From Streptomyces xantholiticus (lineage in GTDB: Bacteria > Actinomycetota > Actinomycetes > Streptomycetales > Streptomycetaceae), in NCBI RefSeq assembly GCF_014651015.1, contig NZ_BMWB01000028.1, forward strand, positions 19,493 through 83,492: a stretch of 64,000 bases of DNA. The letters are read 5' to 3'. The position numbers and the translations under genes were made by a program. Shown piece after piece: positions 1 through 7,919 of the stretch; position 1 is the first letter of the stretch, and the number at the start of each line of letters is the position of its first letter. Under the pieces are notes generated by a model. The model worked only from the letters and a program-made list of their open reading frames with translations, searched no databases and had not been told where the DNA came from.

Positions 1-2
1 CT

Positions 3-659
3 GACGGTTCTTCTGCCATACATGAAGAGGAACTGGTGTCGGACCTGAGCGAGTCGATCCGGCTGATGAACAAGAACCTGGACCGCGCCCACCGGCTCAT
101 CCAGAGCTTCCGCTCGTTGTCGACGTCCCAGATGTCTGACCAACGGATCGAGACCGACATCAAGGCAATCATCGACGACTGTGTGGAGACCATCGGGCCA
201 GAGCTGAAGAAGGGCCACCTCAGCGTGACGGTCACGGCCGCGCCTGCTGAGGACCTTCGGTGGAACGGCTATCCCGGGCACCTCAGCCAGGTCCTCGTCA
301 ACCTCCTGCAAAACGCCATCCGTTATGCATATGAGCCGGGCGAGGGCGGAACGGTGACCATCGACATCAGCCGCCGCCCGAGTAACGGCGGTTTCCGAGT
401 CGTTTTCGCCGACCAGGGGCGCGGAGTAAGCGAAGAGATCAAGCCGCGCATGTTCGAGCCCTTCGTGACGTCAGGCCGGGAGATCGGCGGCACGGGTCTG
501 GGCCTGGCGATCATCCGCAACATCATGGCCAATATCCTGGGCGGCTCCATCGTTTGCGATACCGCTCCGGGCAAGGGCACCAGATTCGTCATCGACCTTC
601 CGCTCGTGTGCGAGGAGAAGCCCAGCGGCGCCATGCCCGAGGCCTTCTCCCTGGCCTGA
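3..659 (+). CDS. Sensor histidine kinase, 3' part (cut by window edge)
   Basis: This reading frame is open to the left edge, so the gene starts outside the window. The visible 218 residues cover the helix after the phosphoacceptor (RAHRLIQSF, the usual RA..LI.sF pattern) and a complete HATPase_c domain: N box around LSQVLVNLLQNAIRYAY, G1 box in ADQGRGV, F box MFEPFVTS and G2 box GGTGLGLAI. The phosphoacceptor His and any sensor domain lie upstream. An internal GTG at 36 could be a start, but the upstream frame has no stop and the truncated form would lack the His. The family autophosphorylates and passes phosphate to a response regulator; none is visible here. The next gene follows 27 bp downstream, so the two are probably co-transcribed. 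Confidence 0.9.
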   Translation, partial: DGSSAIHEEELVSDLSESIRLMNKNLDRAHRLIQSFRSLSTSQMSDQRIETDIKAIIDDCVETIGPELKKGHLSVTVTAAPAEDLRWNGYPGHLSQVLVNLLQNAIRYAYEPGEGGTVTIDISRRPSNGGFRVVFADQGRGVSEEIKPRMFEPFVTSGREIGGTGLGLAIIRNIMANILGGSIVCDTAPGKGTRFVIDLPLVCEEKPSGAMPEAFSLA

Positions 660-686
660 TTCACCTCAAAGGGAAAACTGACCTTC

Positions 687-1118
687 ATGCCTATATCCAC
701 AGACTCTGCCGAATCGATCCACCAGAAGGTGACCATGGTTCATGCCATGATGCTCGTCTGCTTCATCGACGGACCTATGGCATCGCAGCAGATTGCGTTG
801 ATCGAGTCGTATGCAAAAGGCCTGCCGGAGTTCCACGGGCGGGACTTCCAGCAGTACTACCAGGCTGCCAAGGTCAAGGCCACCGAAGCCCGTGGCAGTC
901 TGGACCGGGCCATCGCCTTCGTCAGCGCCGTCGAATCCAAGGAGCTGCGGCACAAGACCTTCCACTGTTGCCTTGAGCTGGCACACGCAGCCGGAGTGCC
1001 GAGTGGCGCGCAGGAGAGCCTGTTGGCCGCCATCCGGGACACTCTCGAAATCGAGAGCGAACTCGCCCACACGATGCAGGAGGTCATCGCGGCGAAGTTC
1101 GATCACACAATCTTGTGA
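687..1118 (+). CDS. TerB-like helical protein
   Basis: A 143-residue, all-helical, soluble protein. The N-terminal stretch IHQKVTMVHAMMLVCFIDG followed by acidic and amphipathic helices resembles TerB-type domains (tellurite resistance and related helical bundles), but I recognise this by pattern only. No signal peptide or membrane segment is seen. An AAAGGGA box lies about 13 bp before the ATG. It sits 27 bp after the histidine kinase gene in the same direction, which suggests an operon and perhaps a role in the same signalling pathway. Function not established. Confidence 0.75.
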   Translation: MPISTDSAESIHQKVTMVHAMMLVCFIDGPMASQQIALIESYAKGLPEFHGRDFQQYYQAAKVKATEARGSLDRAIAFVSAVESKELRHKTFHCCLELAHAAGVPSGAQESLLAAIRDTLEIESELAHTMQEVIAAKFDHTIL

Positions 1119-1194
1119 GAGGCGTGGGCGATCTCATCATCGACGTCGCCAGGGCCCGGCGATCGGCGCCCTGATCCACCTCACGACGCGTTAG

Positions 1195-1216
1195 TACTCC
1201 AGCTGCGGATCGCGAT
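1195..1216. repeat. Left copy of 22-bp inverted repeat
   Basis: The 22 bases here are the reverse complement of 3551-3572 with two mismatches. Together they bracket an aminoglycoside-kinase gene, an IS701-type transposase relic and a thioesterase gene. A more diverged copy (3029-3050) follows the transposase stop codon directly, which suggests the motif is the terminal repeat of that IS type. Confidence 0.6.
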
Positions 1217-1292
1217 TCGTAGTGCGGGCCGGGTGGCGGCAGCGCCGGCTTGGGCTTGGTGACTGCGGCGGGCTGGCGCGTAGGGTGCCGGG

Positions 1293-2288
1293 ATGATCGC
1301 GATGCCAGAGGAGTTCGCACAGAGCACTGTCGACCGCGAGGGGGAGGTCGGGGAGGCATGGCTCGCCGAGCTGCCCGGGCTCGTGGAGGAGTTGCTGGGG
1401 CGCTGGGGGTGCGTGCCGGATGGGGCGGTCATGCACGGGGGTGTTGGCGTCATCGTTCCGGTACGGCGGCGGGCTGAGGAGAGCGCCGTGCTGAAGGTGT
1501 CGTTTCCGCATCCCGGCAACGTCCATGAGCCGGATGCGTTCGTTGCGTGGGACGGGCGCGGCGCCGTCCTGCTGCATGAGCGCGACGACGAACTGTTCGC
1601 GATGCTGCTGGAGCGGGTTCAGCCGTCGACCCTGGCGGAGGTCGAGGACGGTGACGAGGTGGTGACGGTCGCCGGGCGGCTCAATCGCCGCCTGGCCATC
1701 CCCGCACCGCCCGGCCTGCCCCGGCTGCGTGAGCAGGCCGATGCGTGGGAGGAGCAGTTGCGCAAGGACGCCGAGGAGCTGGCGCATGCATTGCCGCGTC
1801 AGGTGCTGGATGTCGCCGTGGGGACCGTTCGGGAGCTCGGTCGGGCCCAGCCGGACACGCTCATCCATGGCGACCTGCATGCACGGAACATCCTGCGTGC
1901 CGGCCGAGAGCCGTGGCTGGCTGTCGACCCCAAGGGGTACGTGGGAGATCCCGCCTACGACGGCGGCACACTGTTGAAGTCCCGCGCGCTGACGCTCCTT
2001 GAAGCGGATGACCTGAGCAAGGCTGTCCACCGCGTCTTGGACGTCTTCGCAGAGGCCGCGGAACTCGACCGTGAACGCGTCCAGCGGTGGGCCCAGTTCC
2101 ATGCCGTCCAGGCTGCATTCTGGGGTCGTCGTCACGGTTTTCGTATCGCCCGCCGTGGACCACGTCTGGACTGGCTCACCGAGTTCGCCGACCGCCTGGC
2201 GGAGTTGCTCACCGAACGCGCTGCCGGGCCGCGGGGCTCGGCGAGGACACCGTCTTCGCGACCAAGCCGGACCGGGCCCTCAGGATGA
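1293..2288 (+). CDS. Aminoglycoside (streptomycin 6-kinase-like) phosphotransferase
   Basis: A kinase of the APH(6)/hydroxyurea-phosphotransferase family, which phosphorylates aminoglycosides such as streptomycin. The Brenner-type catalytic motif is IHGDLHARNIL (residues about 191-201; Asp194 would be the base), followed by the metal-binding VDPKGYVGDPAYD (about 211-223). Family members have about 300 residues. Here homology-like sequence runs to about residue 308 (RLAELL), and the last ~20 Ser/Pro/Arg-rich residues read out of frame through an IS701 transposase relic, so the native C-terminus has been replaced. ATG 1293 is chosen; ATG 1302 is an alternative. Whether the altered tail still allows activity is unknown. 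The gene lies between inverted IS-like ends. Confidence 0.85.
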   Translation: MIAMPEEFAQSTVDREGEVGEAWLAELPGLVEELLGRWGCVPDGAVMHGGVGVIVPVRRRAEESAVLKVSFPHPGNVHEPDAFVAWDGRGAVLLHERDDELFAMLLERVQPSTLAEVEDGDEVVTVAGRLNRRLAIPAPPGLPRLREQADAWEEQLRKDAEELAHALPRQVLDVAVGTVRELGRAQPDTLIHGDLHARNILRAGREPWLAVDPKGYVGDPAYDGGTLLKSRALTLLEADDLSKAVHRVLDVFAEAAELDRERVQRWAQFHAVQAAFWGRRHGFRIARRGPRLDWLTEFADRLAELLTERAAGPRGSARTPSSRPSRTGPSG

Positions 2289-3026
2289 TCGAACGGTTCT
2301 GGGACGCCGGACACCGCGTTGGCCGGGTCAGGGGTGACGAGGTCCATGGCGGCAACCCGAGACTGCGTGCGGCGCTGGAGGAGCGCGGCATCGGCTATGT
2401 CCTTGCCGTTGCCTGCTCGGCCGAAATGGCCACTGGTGCGGGCACGTTCCGCGCCGATGTCCGGGTGAAGAAGGTGACGAAGCGGGCCTGGCAGAAAGTA
2501 TCGGCCGGACGCGGTGCGAAGGGACAACGGTTCTACGAGTGGGCAGTCCTCGACCTCGTCGACCCGATGCCGGGCAGCCACCAGCTCCTGATCCGCCGCA
2601 ACCGCACCACCGGCGAACTCGCCTATTACCGCTGCCACTCCACCGAGCCAGTCCCGCTGACCGTGCTGGTCAAGACCGCTGGTTCGAGGTGGCGTGTGGA
2701 AGAGACCTTCCAGGCCGAGAAAGGGCTGGCGGAAACTCGACGAGCACCAGGGCCGCCGCTACCGCTCTTGGACCCGCTGGGTCACCCTCGCGATGCTCGG
2801 CCACGCCTTCCTCCCGGTGGTCCGTGCCGACGAACACACCCGCACCCCCGCCCCGGACGGCCCGGTCCCGCTGTCCTGCAACGAGATCCAGTGCCTGTTC
2901 ATCACCCTCACCGTGCAGACTCGCCACGACATGGCCTACCGGCTCGGCTGGTCGCACAGGCGACGGCTACATCAGCAGCGATCACGCACCAGCCATTACC
3001 GGCGACAAGCCGCATCCCAGACATGA
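2229..3026 (+). pseudogene. IS701-family transposase relic
   Basis: Reads as the C-terminal two thirds of an IS701-type DDE transposase: FATKPDRALRMIERFWDAG, then GDEVHGGNPRLRAALEERG, IGYVLAVACSAEM and the E region WRVEETFQAEKGLA. The N-terminal part is missing because the frame joins the 3' end of the aminoglycoside-kinase gene. A frameshift near 2737 moves the rest (LDEHQGRRYRSWTRW, AMLGHAFL, SCNEIQCLF) into another frame that ends at 3026. It is not functional as written. Confidence 0.85.
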
Positions 3027-3053
3027 AGGTCACGATCTACGGCGGGGCACTCA

Positions 3054-3491
3054 TCAGGAAATGTTCTTGATCCGTGCGGTCGCGGTCGCCACGGCAACGG
3101 TCTTCCCGTTGGGGTCCACGAGTTCTCCAGCCAGAAAACACACCTCGTTGCCGCGTTGTACGACGCGCCCTCGTCCGACAAGACGTCCCGGGCGGGCAGG
3201 GCGGAGGAACTGGACATGGAGATCCAAGGTTGGCGCGAACTGGCCGGCGGGCAAGGTCGCGACCAGCGCCGGACCCAACGTGTCGTCGAGCATGGCGGCC
3301 AGGAAGCCGCCTTGCACCACCCCTGCCGGGTTCAGGAACTGTTCGCCTGCCTGAAAGGCAACCTCGATGGTTCCCCGCTCCGGATCGACGGCGATCAATT
3401 CCCAGCCCAGGGTCACCGCCGCGGCCGGTGGCGGGATCCGCCCGTCCTGGACATCCCAGAACAGGCCCTGCCTATGTGCCTCCATGGTCAT
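3054..3491 (-). CDS. PaaI-family hotdog thioesterase
   Basis: A 145-residue single-domain hotdog protein of the PaaI/acyl-CoA thioesterase family, which hydrolyses acyl- or aryl-CoA thioesters. The hallmark helix is NPAGVVQGGFLAAMLDDTLG, where a Gly-Gly and an Asp form the active-site region; strands such as LDLHVQFLRPARPGRL and KTVAVATATARI complete the fold. I place the start at ATG 3491; a longer frame reaches 3650, but its extra Arg/Ser-rich N-terminus is not family-like. It is convergent with the IS701 relic and lies inside the 1195-3572 inverted repeat. Confidence 0.8.
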   Translation of the reverse strand: MTMEAHRQGLFWDVQDGRIPPPAAAVTLGWELIAVDPERGTIEVAFQAGEQFLNPAGVVQGGFLAAMLDDTLGPALVATLPAGQFAPTLDLHVQFLRPARPGRLVGRGRVVQRGNEVCFLAGELVDPNGKTVAVATATARIKNIS

Positions 3492-3550
3492 GGCGACGAC
3501 CCTACGACGCGGTAGCCGTCCCTGTCTCGCGGTCGGCCCTGACCAAGAAG

Positions 3551-3572
3551 ATCGCGATCTACAGCTGGAGTA
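3551..3572. repeat. Right copy of 22-bp inverted repeat
   Basis: It matches the reverse complement of 1195-1216 at 20 of 22 positions. See the left copy for the interpretation as IS701-type ends. Confidence 0.6.
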
Positions 3573-3675
3573 TTGGGTTGAGCTCATCGTCTGCCCGATG
3601 ACTGGAAAGCTCCGCCGGCCCGCAACGCGCTCGTCCCGTAACCCGCTCACATCCCGCCCGAGCTGCGGAAGGCCC

Positions 3676-3970
3676 CGGTCGCCGGCCTGCTGCGGCCGGG
3701 CAACGCGGGCAGCAACAACGCCGTCGGCCGGCGCCGGCCCAGCTGCCGAAGAAGGACCGGTGCGGACGCCGCACCCTGATTCGTACCGATTTCGGCGGCG
3801 CCAAGCATGACTTCCTGAAGTGGCTGACCGCCCGCGGACGGTTGTCGTATCCGGTAGGCATGGTGGTCACTTACGCCATCCGCCGGACCGTGCTGAAGGA
3901 CCCGCTTCTGAGTGGACCCCAGCCGTAGAGCCGGACGGCGAGATCCCGCGACGGCGCCTGGGTCTTCCCC
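3676..3970 (+). pseudogene. IS1380-family transposase relic
   Basis: Short blocks in shifting frames match IS1380-type transposases: LLRPGNAGSN near 3690, LIRTDFGGAKHDFLKWL near 3778, then SYPVGMVVTYAIRRTVLK, WTPAVEPDGEI and an RDGAWV block near 3950. Several frameshifts and missing stretches make it non-functional. It continues the transposon debris that starts at 2229. Confidence 0.75.
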
Positions 3971-4288
3971 CGAACGGCCTGGTCCCGTCTCCCGCCCTTT
4001 CAGCGGGACCTCAAACTCTTCGGCGGGGCGTTCGCTGATCATGACCGGGTGTTGCAACGACTCCTGGAACCCAAGGACCCGGTGGCGGGCCGCCCGATGT
4101 GCGTGGACGCCAGGCACACCCGCGCGCGGACGGGCAGGAGGAGTAGCGGTTGCTCTGCCGCGAGCATCGCGTGCCCCCGATGCTGGATCCCTGCCGGCTG
4201 CCTCGAATCCCCTCGCGGGGGGCCAGACAGCTCAAGCAGCGCCGCCGCTCACTCGCAGCCATGCCGTCCAGAAGAGGAATGCACGACG

Positions 4289-4891
4289 ATGAAGAGATCC
4301 CGCCGATTCAGCCCCCTGGCCAGGACACCGAAGGCGCTGGGTGTACTGGCCGCCGTCTCGGTACTGGCCGCCGGCGCGCTTACGGGCGCCGTGCCCGCGA
4401 GCGCGAACGGAGCGCTCCTGGTCAACCCGGGCTTCGAGAGCGGCCCGTGGGGGTGGTCTTCGGTCACCACCGACTTCAACTACCAGACCGTCAACAACTC
4501 CCCCTACCCCGCCGCGCATGCGGGCACCGGCAAGGCGGTGCTCGGCGCAAGCGGCCGGTACGGCATGGAACGCATCTCCCAGCGCGTCACCCTGGCCGCA
4601 GGCCAGGGGTACGCCCTGTCGTTCTGGACGCACATCCGGCGGCAACCCGTCGAGCATGTCGCCTTCCGTCAGCTCGAGGTGACGCTTTCGTCGGGGGGTG
4701 TCCACCAAACCGTCGTCACGCGCACGAACAAGGACTGGAACACCGGGTACGAGCGCATTTCCGTGCCCGTTCCCAGCCAGTGGGTTTCGTCGGCACCGCG
4801 AGAGATGACGATTTCCTTCACGGTCACCGAGGACATGTACAACCAGACGCCCATCCTCATCGACGACGTGTCACTCGACCCGATGGGATGA
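4289..4891 (+). CDS. Secreted protein with carbohydrate-binding-like jelly-roll domain
   Basis: A 200-residue exported protein. The N-terminus has a basic region (KRSRR), a hydrophobic core rich in Leu/Val/Ala and a likely Ala-x-Ala cleavage site near residue 40 (PASANG). The mature part begins LLVNPGFESGPWGW and ends ILIDDVSLDP, the start and end pattern of CBM4/9-like jelly-roll modules, which bind sugars or act as structural domains. No catalytic domain is present. ATG 4289 is chosen because it opens the signal peptide and is preceded by AGAAGAGGA. Ligand unknown. Confidence 0.8.
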   Translation: MKRSRRFSPLARTPKALGVLAAVSVLAAGALTGAVPASANGALLVNPGFESGPWGWSSVTTDFNYQTVNNSPYPAAHAGTGKAVLGASGRYGMERISQRVTLAAGQGYALSFWTHIRRQPVEHVAFRQLEVTLSSGGVHQTVVTRTNKDWNTGYERISVPVPSQWVSSAPREMTISFTVTEDMYNQTPILIDDVSLDPMG

Positions 4892-6358
4892 CGGGCGGCG
4901 ACGTCGTCGATCGGGCGGACGTAGCAGTGGGGTTGTGGCCCAGCAGCAGGGGAGGACCAACGGGGTCACACACGCTGGATCGATGATCGGGGCAAATGAC
5001 CTTAGTGAAGGAAACCACCTGCGATTCCACAGACAGATCTGGGAAAAAAGGGGCATGGTGATGAAGGTGGACCCGCCGGATAACAGGGCGGACGTCGACT
5101 CCTCGGGTCAAGGCCTCCTACTGAGGATCTCAGGCCTCGAGGCCGACACCACGCACACCCACCCGAAGAACGCACAGGAGCAGAGCATGCAGGAGGGCGA
5201 TTTCACCTCGACGGTCGTCGACCTGTTGTTGTCGAGGTTTGTCACCCTCAGCTGAGTCCCGCAGGGAACTGGTTGCTGGATGCCGCCGGTGCACCGCCCT
5301 CTCCGGACAGTGTCACCGTCGACCCGGCACAGACCACTTGGCCCGCCTGGTGGCGGCCCGACCCGTTGCAGCCCGCAGATTGCTGCTGCTGCCTGATCTG
5401 ACCGATCACCGATATCGAATTGGCCACCCTGGCACGGGAGTTGATGTTGGGGTTGGCCTGCTGATTGGCGATGAACCGCTGGTGGTCTGCCTCAAGCCTG
5501 GCCAGCCCGTTGCACCTCGACGACTCGTTGCCCTGCCGCCGGCCGGCATGGTTCGGGTCTCGAGCACGAGTCCGTCGAGGAGCCGGCCGCTGGTGCGCTG
5601 CCGTCGGCCGCGTCGTACGAACAGTTCGTATCGCGATGCTGGTCCCGGGCCCGCAGCGGGGGCCTGCAGCTGACCGGGGAGGGTGGGCTGTTGCAGCAGC
5701 TTTCCAGGCGAGTGCTGGGTCCGGAGAGAGCACCGACCATGTCGGCTACGAGAAGCACCATCCGGCCGGGAAGAACAACGGCAACAGCCGCAACGGCACT
5801 CGGTCGTCGCGCAGCCCGGCCATGCCCTCGCGCCGGCGGGCGGCGGTGCCGGCCGTCTCGCTCGGCTCGAGGGTGCTGGGAGTCGGCGGCTCCCGCCGGC
5901 GCAAGCCCCCATCGGGCCGGACCGCCCTCATCATGTCGGCCGTGCTCCGCCACGACCAGCGGCTTTCCGATGTGGCGGGCGGCCACGACATCCCGCCTCC
6001 ACCGTGCGCCGCTGGCTGCTGGAGGTCGTCGGCCTGCTCGCCGCCCCTCGCCCGTGCAGGTAGCTCGTGCTCGCGCCTGGTGGGCCGGCGAGTCGCCGGC
6101 GCGGTTCGTCGAGTCGGAGGCATGTGACTTCCTGCCTCCCGACCTGCGAAGAAGACGTTGGTCATGACTTGATCAGCGTCTGGGCTGAGGCGGGGGATGG
6201 GGCGCCCAAGTGCTCACTCCCAAGGCATGGCCTCGTCACCGGACAGCGGCCAGCGCTTCACCTTCGGCACCGATGATCTCGGCGGCCCAACCGGGATCAC
6301 TACCCGGCGTTGCCCCACCGGGTCTTGTCCGTCGTTCTTCCCCCTTCGTGGAGGTACT
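4892..6358. other. Long stretch without a convincing intact gene
   Basis: About 1.47 kb. It includes a coding-like fragment on the minus strand (5248-5530, listed separately) and a segment near 6130-6170 that resembles the start of the dispersed repeat at 24559 (shared CCGACCTGCGAAG and TGATCAGCG). Other frames here look like shadows. The last 150 bp form the promoter region of the phytase gene. Confidence 0.5.
5248..5530 (-). pseudogene. C-terminal fragment of unknown protein
   Basis: The minus-strand frame ending at 5248 has strong C/G preference at third positions and a plausible protein sequence (RCNGLARLEADHQRFIAN, then SISVIGQIRQQQQSAGCNG and an ending EGGAPAASSNQFPAGLS). No start fits it, and the upstream frame switches, so it is probably the 3' remnant of a gene disrupted by frameshifts. 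I do not recognise a family. Confidence 0.4.
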
Positions 6359-7663
6359 GTGCGCAACCTGCGTGGGACACAGTTGGCCGCGATCGTCGCG
6401 GCCCTGACCAGCGTGGCGGTCCTGCCCACGTCGGCCCAGGCCGACTCCGGGCTTTCGAGCCTGACCGCCACCACCGAGACCCCGGCCCTGTACGGCGACG
6501 ACGCCGGCGGCAACGCCGACGCCGACGACCCGGCGATCTGGCGCAACGCCGCAGACCCGGACGCCAGCCTGGTGATCGCCACCGCCAAGGAAGGCGGCCT
6601 GCGCGTGTACGACCTGGCCGGCAAGGAGGTGCAGTCGATACCGGCGCCGCCCGCCCCGACCCCCGACGACAAGCCGGGCCGCTTCAACAACGTGGACCTG
6701 GTCTCCGGATTCCCGCTGCCGACCGGCCGTGCCGATGTCGCCGTCGTCACCGACCGCGGCCGCGACCACCTGCGCGTCTACCGCATCACCCCGGGCGCCG
6801 CCCAGCCGCTGACGGACATCACCGACCCGGACGCCCCGCTGGTCTTCTCCAAGACCCTGGACGAGGTCAACGACCAGACCACCCCCTACGGTCTGGCCAC
6901 CTGGAAGGACAGGTCCACCGGGCGCTCCTACGCAGTGGTCAGTCAGCGCAGCCGCACCCGGCTGGCCCTGCTGGAGCTGAGGACGACCGCCACCGGAGCG
7001 GTCACTTACCAGCAGGTGCGCACCTACGACCTGCCGTCCTCCTTCACCCTCCCCAACGGCCGGTCCTGGACCCCGTGCGCCGACCCCGGTGACCTCCCGC
7101 AGGTCGAGGGCATGGTCGTGGATCCGGTGAACAAGGTGCTCTACGCCGGCCAGGAGGACATCGGCATCTGGCGGATGCCCGCCGACCTCGGCGGCAAGCC
7201 GAAGCTGATCGACAAGGTGCGGGAGTACGGCGTCCCCGGGACCTACGACGAGGCGACCGAGGAGTGCGTCGCGGGCGTGGACCCCGGCTACGGAGGTACG
7301 CACCTGTCCGCCGACGTCGAGGGTCTGACCATCCTCGACGAGGGCGATGGTGACGGTTACCTGCTTTCCTCCAGCCAGGGCGACAACACCTTCGCCGCGT
7401 ACGACCGCGAAGTGGCGGACCACAACGAGTACGAGAGCGGCTTCCGTATCGCCACCGGCACCGTCGACGGCTCCGAGGAGTGCGACGGCGCCGCCGTGCT
7501 GAACGCCCCCCTGGGCTCCCGCTACCCGAACGGTCTGCTCGTGGTGCAGGACGGGCACAACACCCCGGACGAGAAGGACGCGGACGGGCAGGTCCGGAAC
7601 AACACCAACTTCAAGTTCGTCGACCTGGGCAAGGTCACGAACGCGCTGGACGGGGACGACTGA
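6359..7663 (+). CDS. Secreted beta-propeller phytase (3-phytase)
   Basis: A 434-residue exported enzyme of the beta-propeller phytase family, which releases phosphate from phytate with calcium. After a signal peptide (VRNLRGTQ, hydrophobic core, TSAQA cleavage site) the mature protein shows the family opening DADDPAIWRN, then LVIATAKEGGLRVYDL, and further blades with VEGMVVDPVNKVLYAGQED and DVEGLTILDEGDGDGYLLSS. Length and motif order fit the family. GTG 6359 is chosen because it begins the signal peptide and is preceded by GTGGAGGT. It lies upstream of a PhoX gene, which suggests a phosphate-starvation role. A strong hairpin follows. Confidence 0.9.
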   Translation: MRNLRGTQLAAIVAALTSVAVLPTSAQADSGLSSLTATTETPALYGDDAGGNADADDPAIWRNAADPDASLVIATAKEGGLRVYDLAGKEVQSIPAPPAPTPDDKPGRFNNVDLVSGFPLPTGRADVAVVTDRGRDHLRVYRITPGAAQPLTDITDPDAPLVFSKTLDEVNDQTTPYGLATWKDRSTGRSYAVVSQRSRTRLALLELRTTATGAVTYQQVRTYDLPSSFTLPNGRSWTPCADPGDLPQVEGMVVDPVNKVLYAGQEDIGIWRMPADLGGKPKLIDKVREYGVPGTYDEATEECVAGVDPGYGGTHLSADVEGLTILDEGDGDGYLLSSSQGDNTFAAYDREVADHNEYESGFRIATGTVDGSEECDGAAVLNAPLGSRYPNGLLVVQDGHNTPDEKDADGQVRNNTNFKFVDLGKVTNALDGDD

Positions 7664-7683
7664 GTCTGCGTCACTCCAGTGAT

Positions 7684-7727
7684 CAACACGTACGCCTCCG
7701 CCACATACGGCGGAGGCGCACGTGTTG
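7684..7727 (+). terminator. Strong hairpin after phytase gene
   Basis: A near-perfect palindrome with arms of about 19 bp (ACGCCTCCGCC pairs with GGCGGAGGCG, extended by CAACACGT/ACGTGTTG) and a 5-6-base loop. It starts 20 bp after the phytase stop codon. Confidence 0.8.
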
Positions 7728-7822
7728 CCGTTGATCTGCCTTGGTCGCACCGCCGCAGTTCCGCCCGTTGGAGAGGACGGCCGCCCCTGGCCCGGACGGT
7801 CTCCGAACGGTGGCTGAAAGAG

Positions 7823-7855
7823 GTTCTCCCAACGCTCACTTTCCGTTGGGAAAGG
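7823..7855 (+). promoter_or_regulatory. Candidate PHO box (PhoP site) of phoX
   Basis: Three consecutive 11-nt units, GTTCTCCCAAC, GCTCACTTTCC and GTTGGGAAAGG, match the organisation of Streptomyces PHO boxes (direct repeats of 11 nt beginning GTTCACC-like); the third is weak. A TAGGCT hexamer at 7873-7878 could be the -10 element, 17 bp from the box, so PhoP would sit at the -35 position as at other activated promoters. Confidence 0.65.
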
Positions 7856-7919
7856 GACCGAGCGACTGCTCCTAGGCTGACTCGCGCCGCCCCCGGTCAG
7901 ATGCATCGAGAGGACTCCA

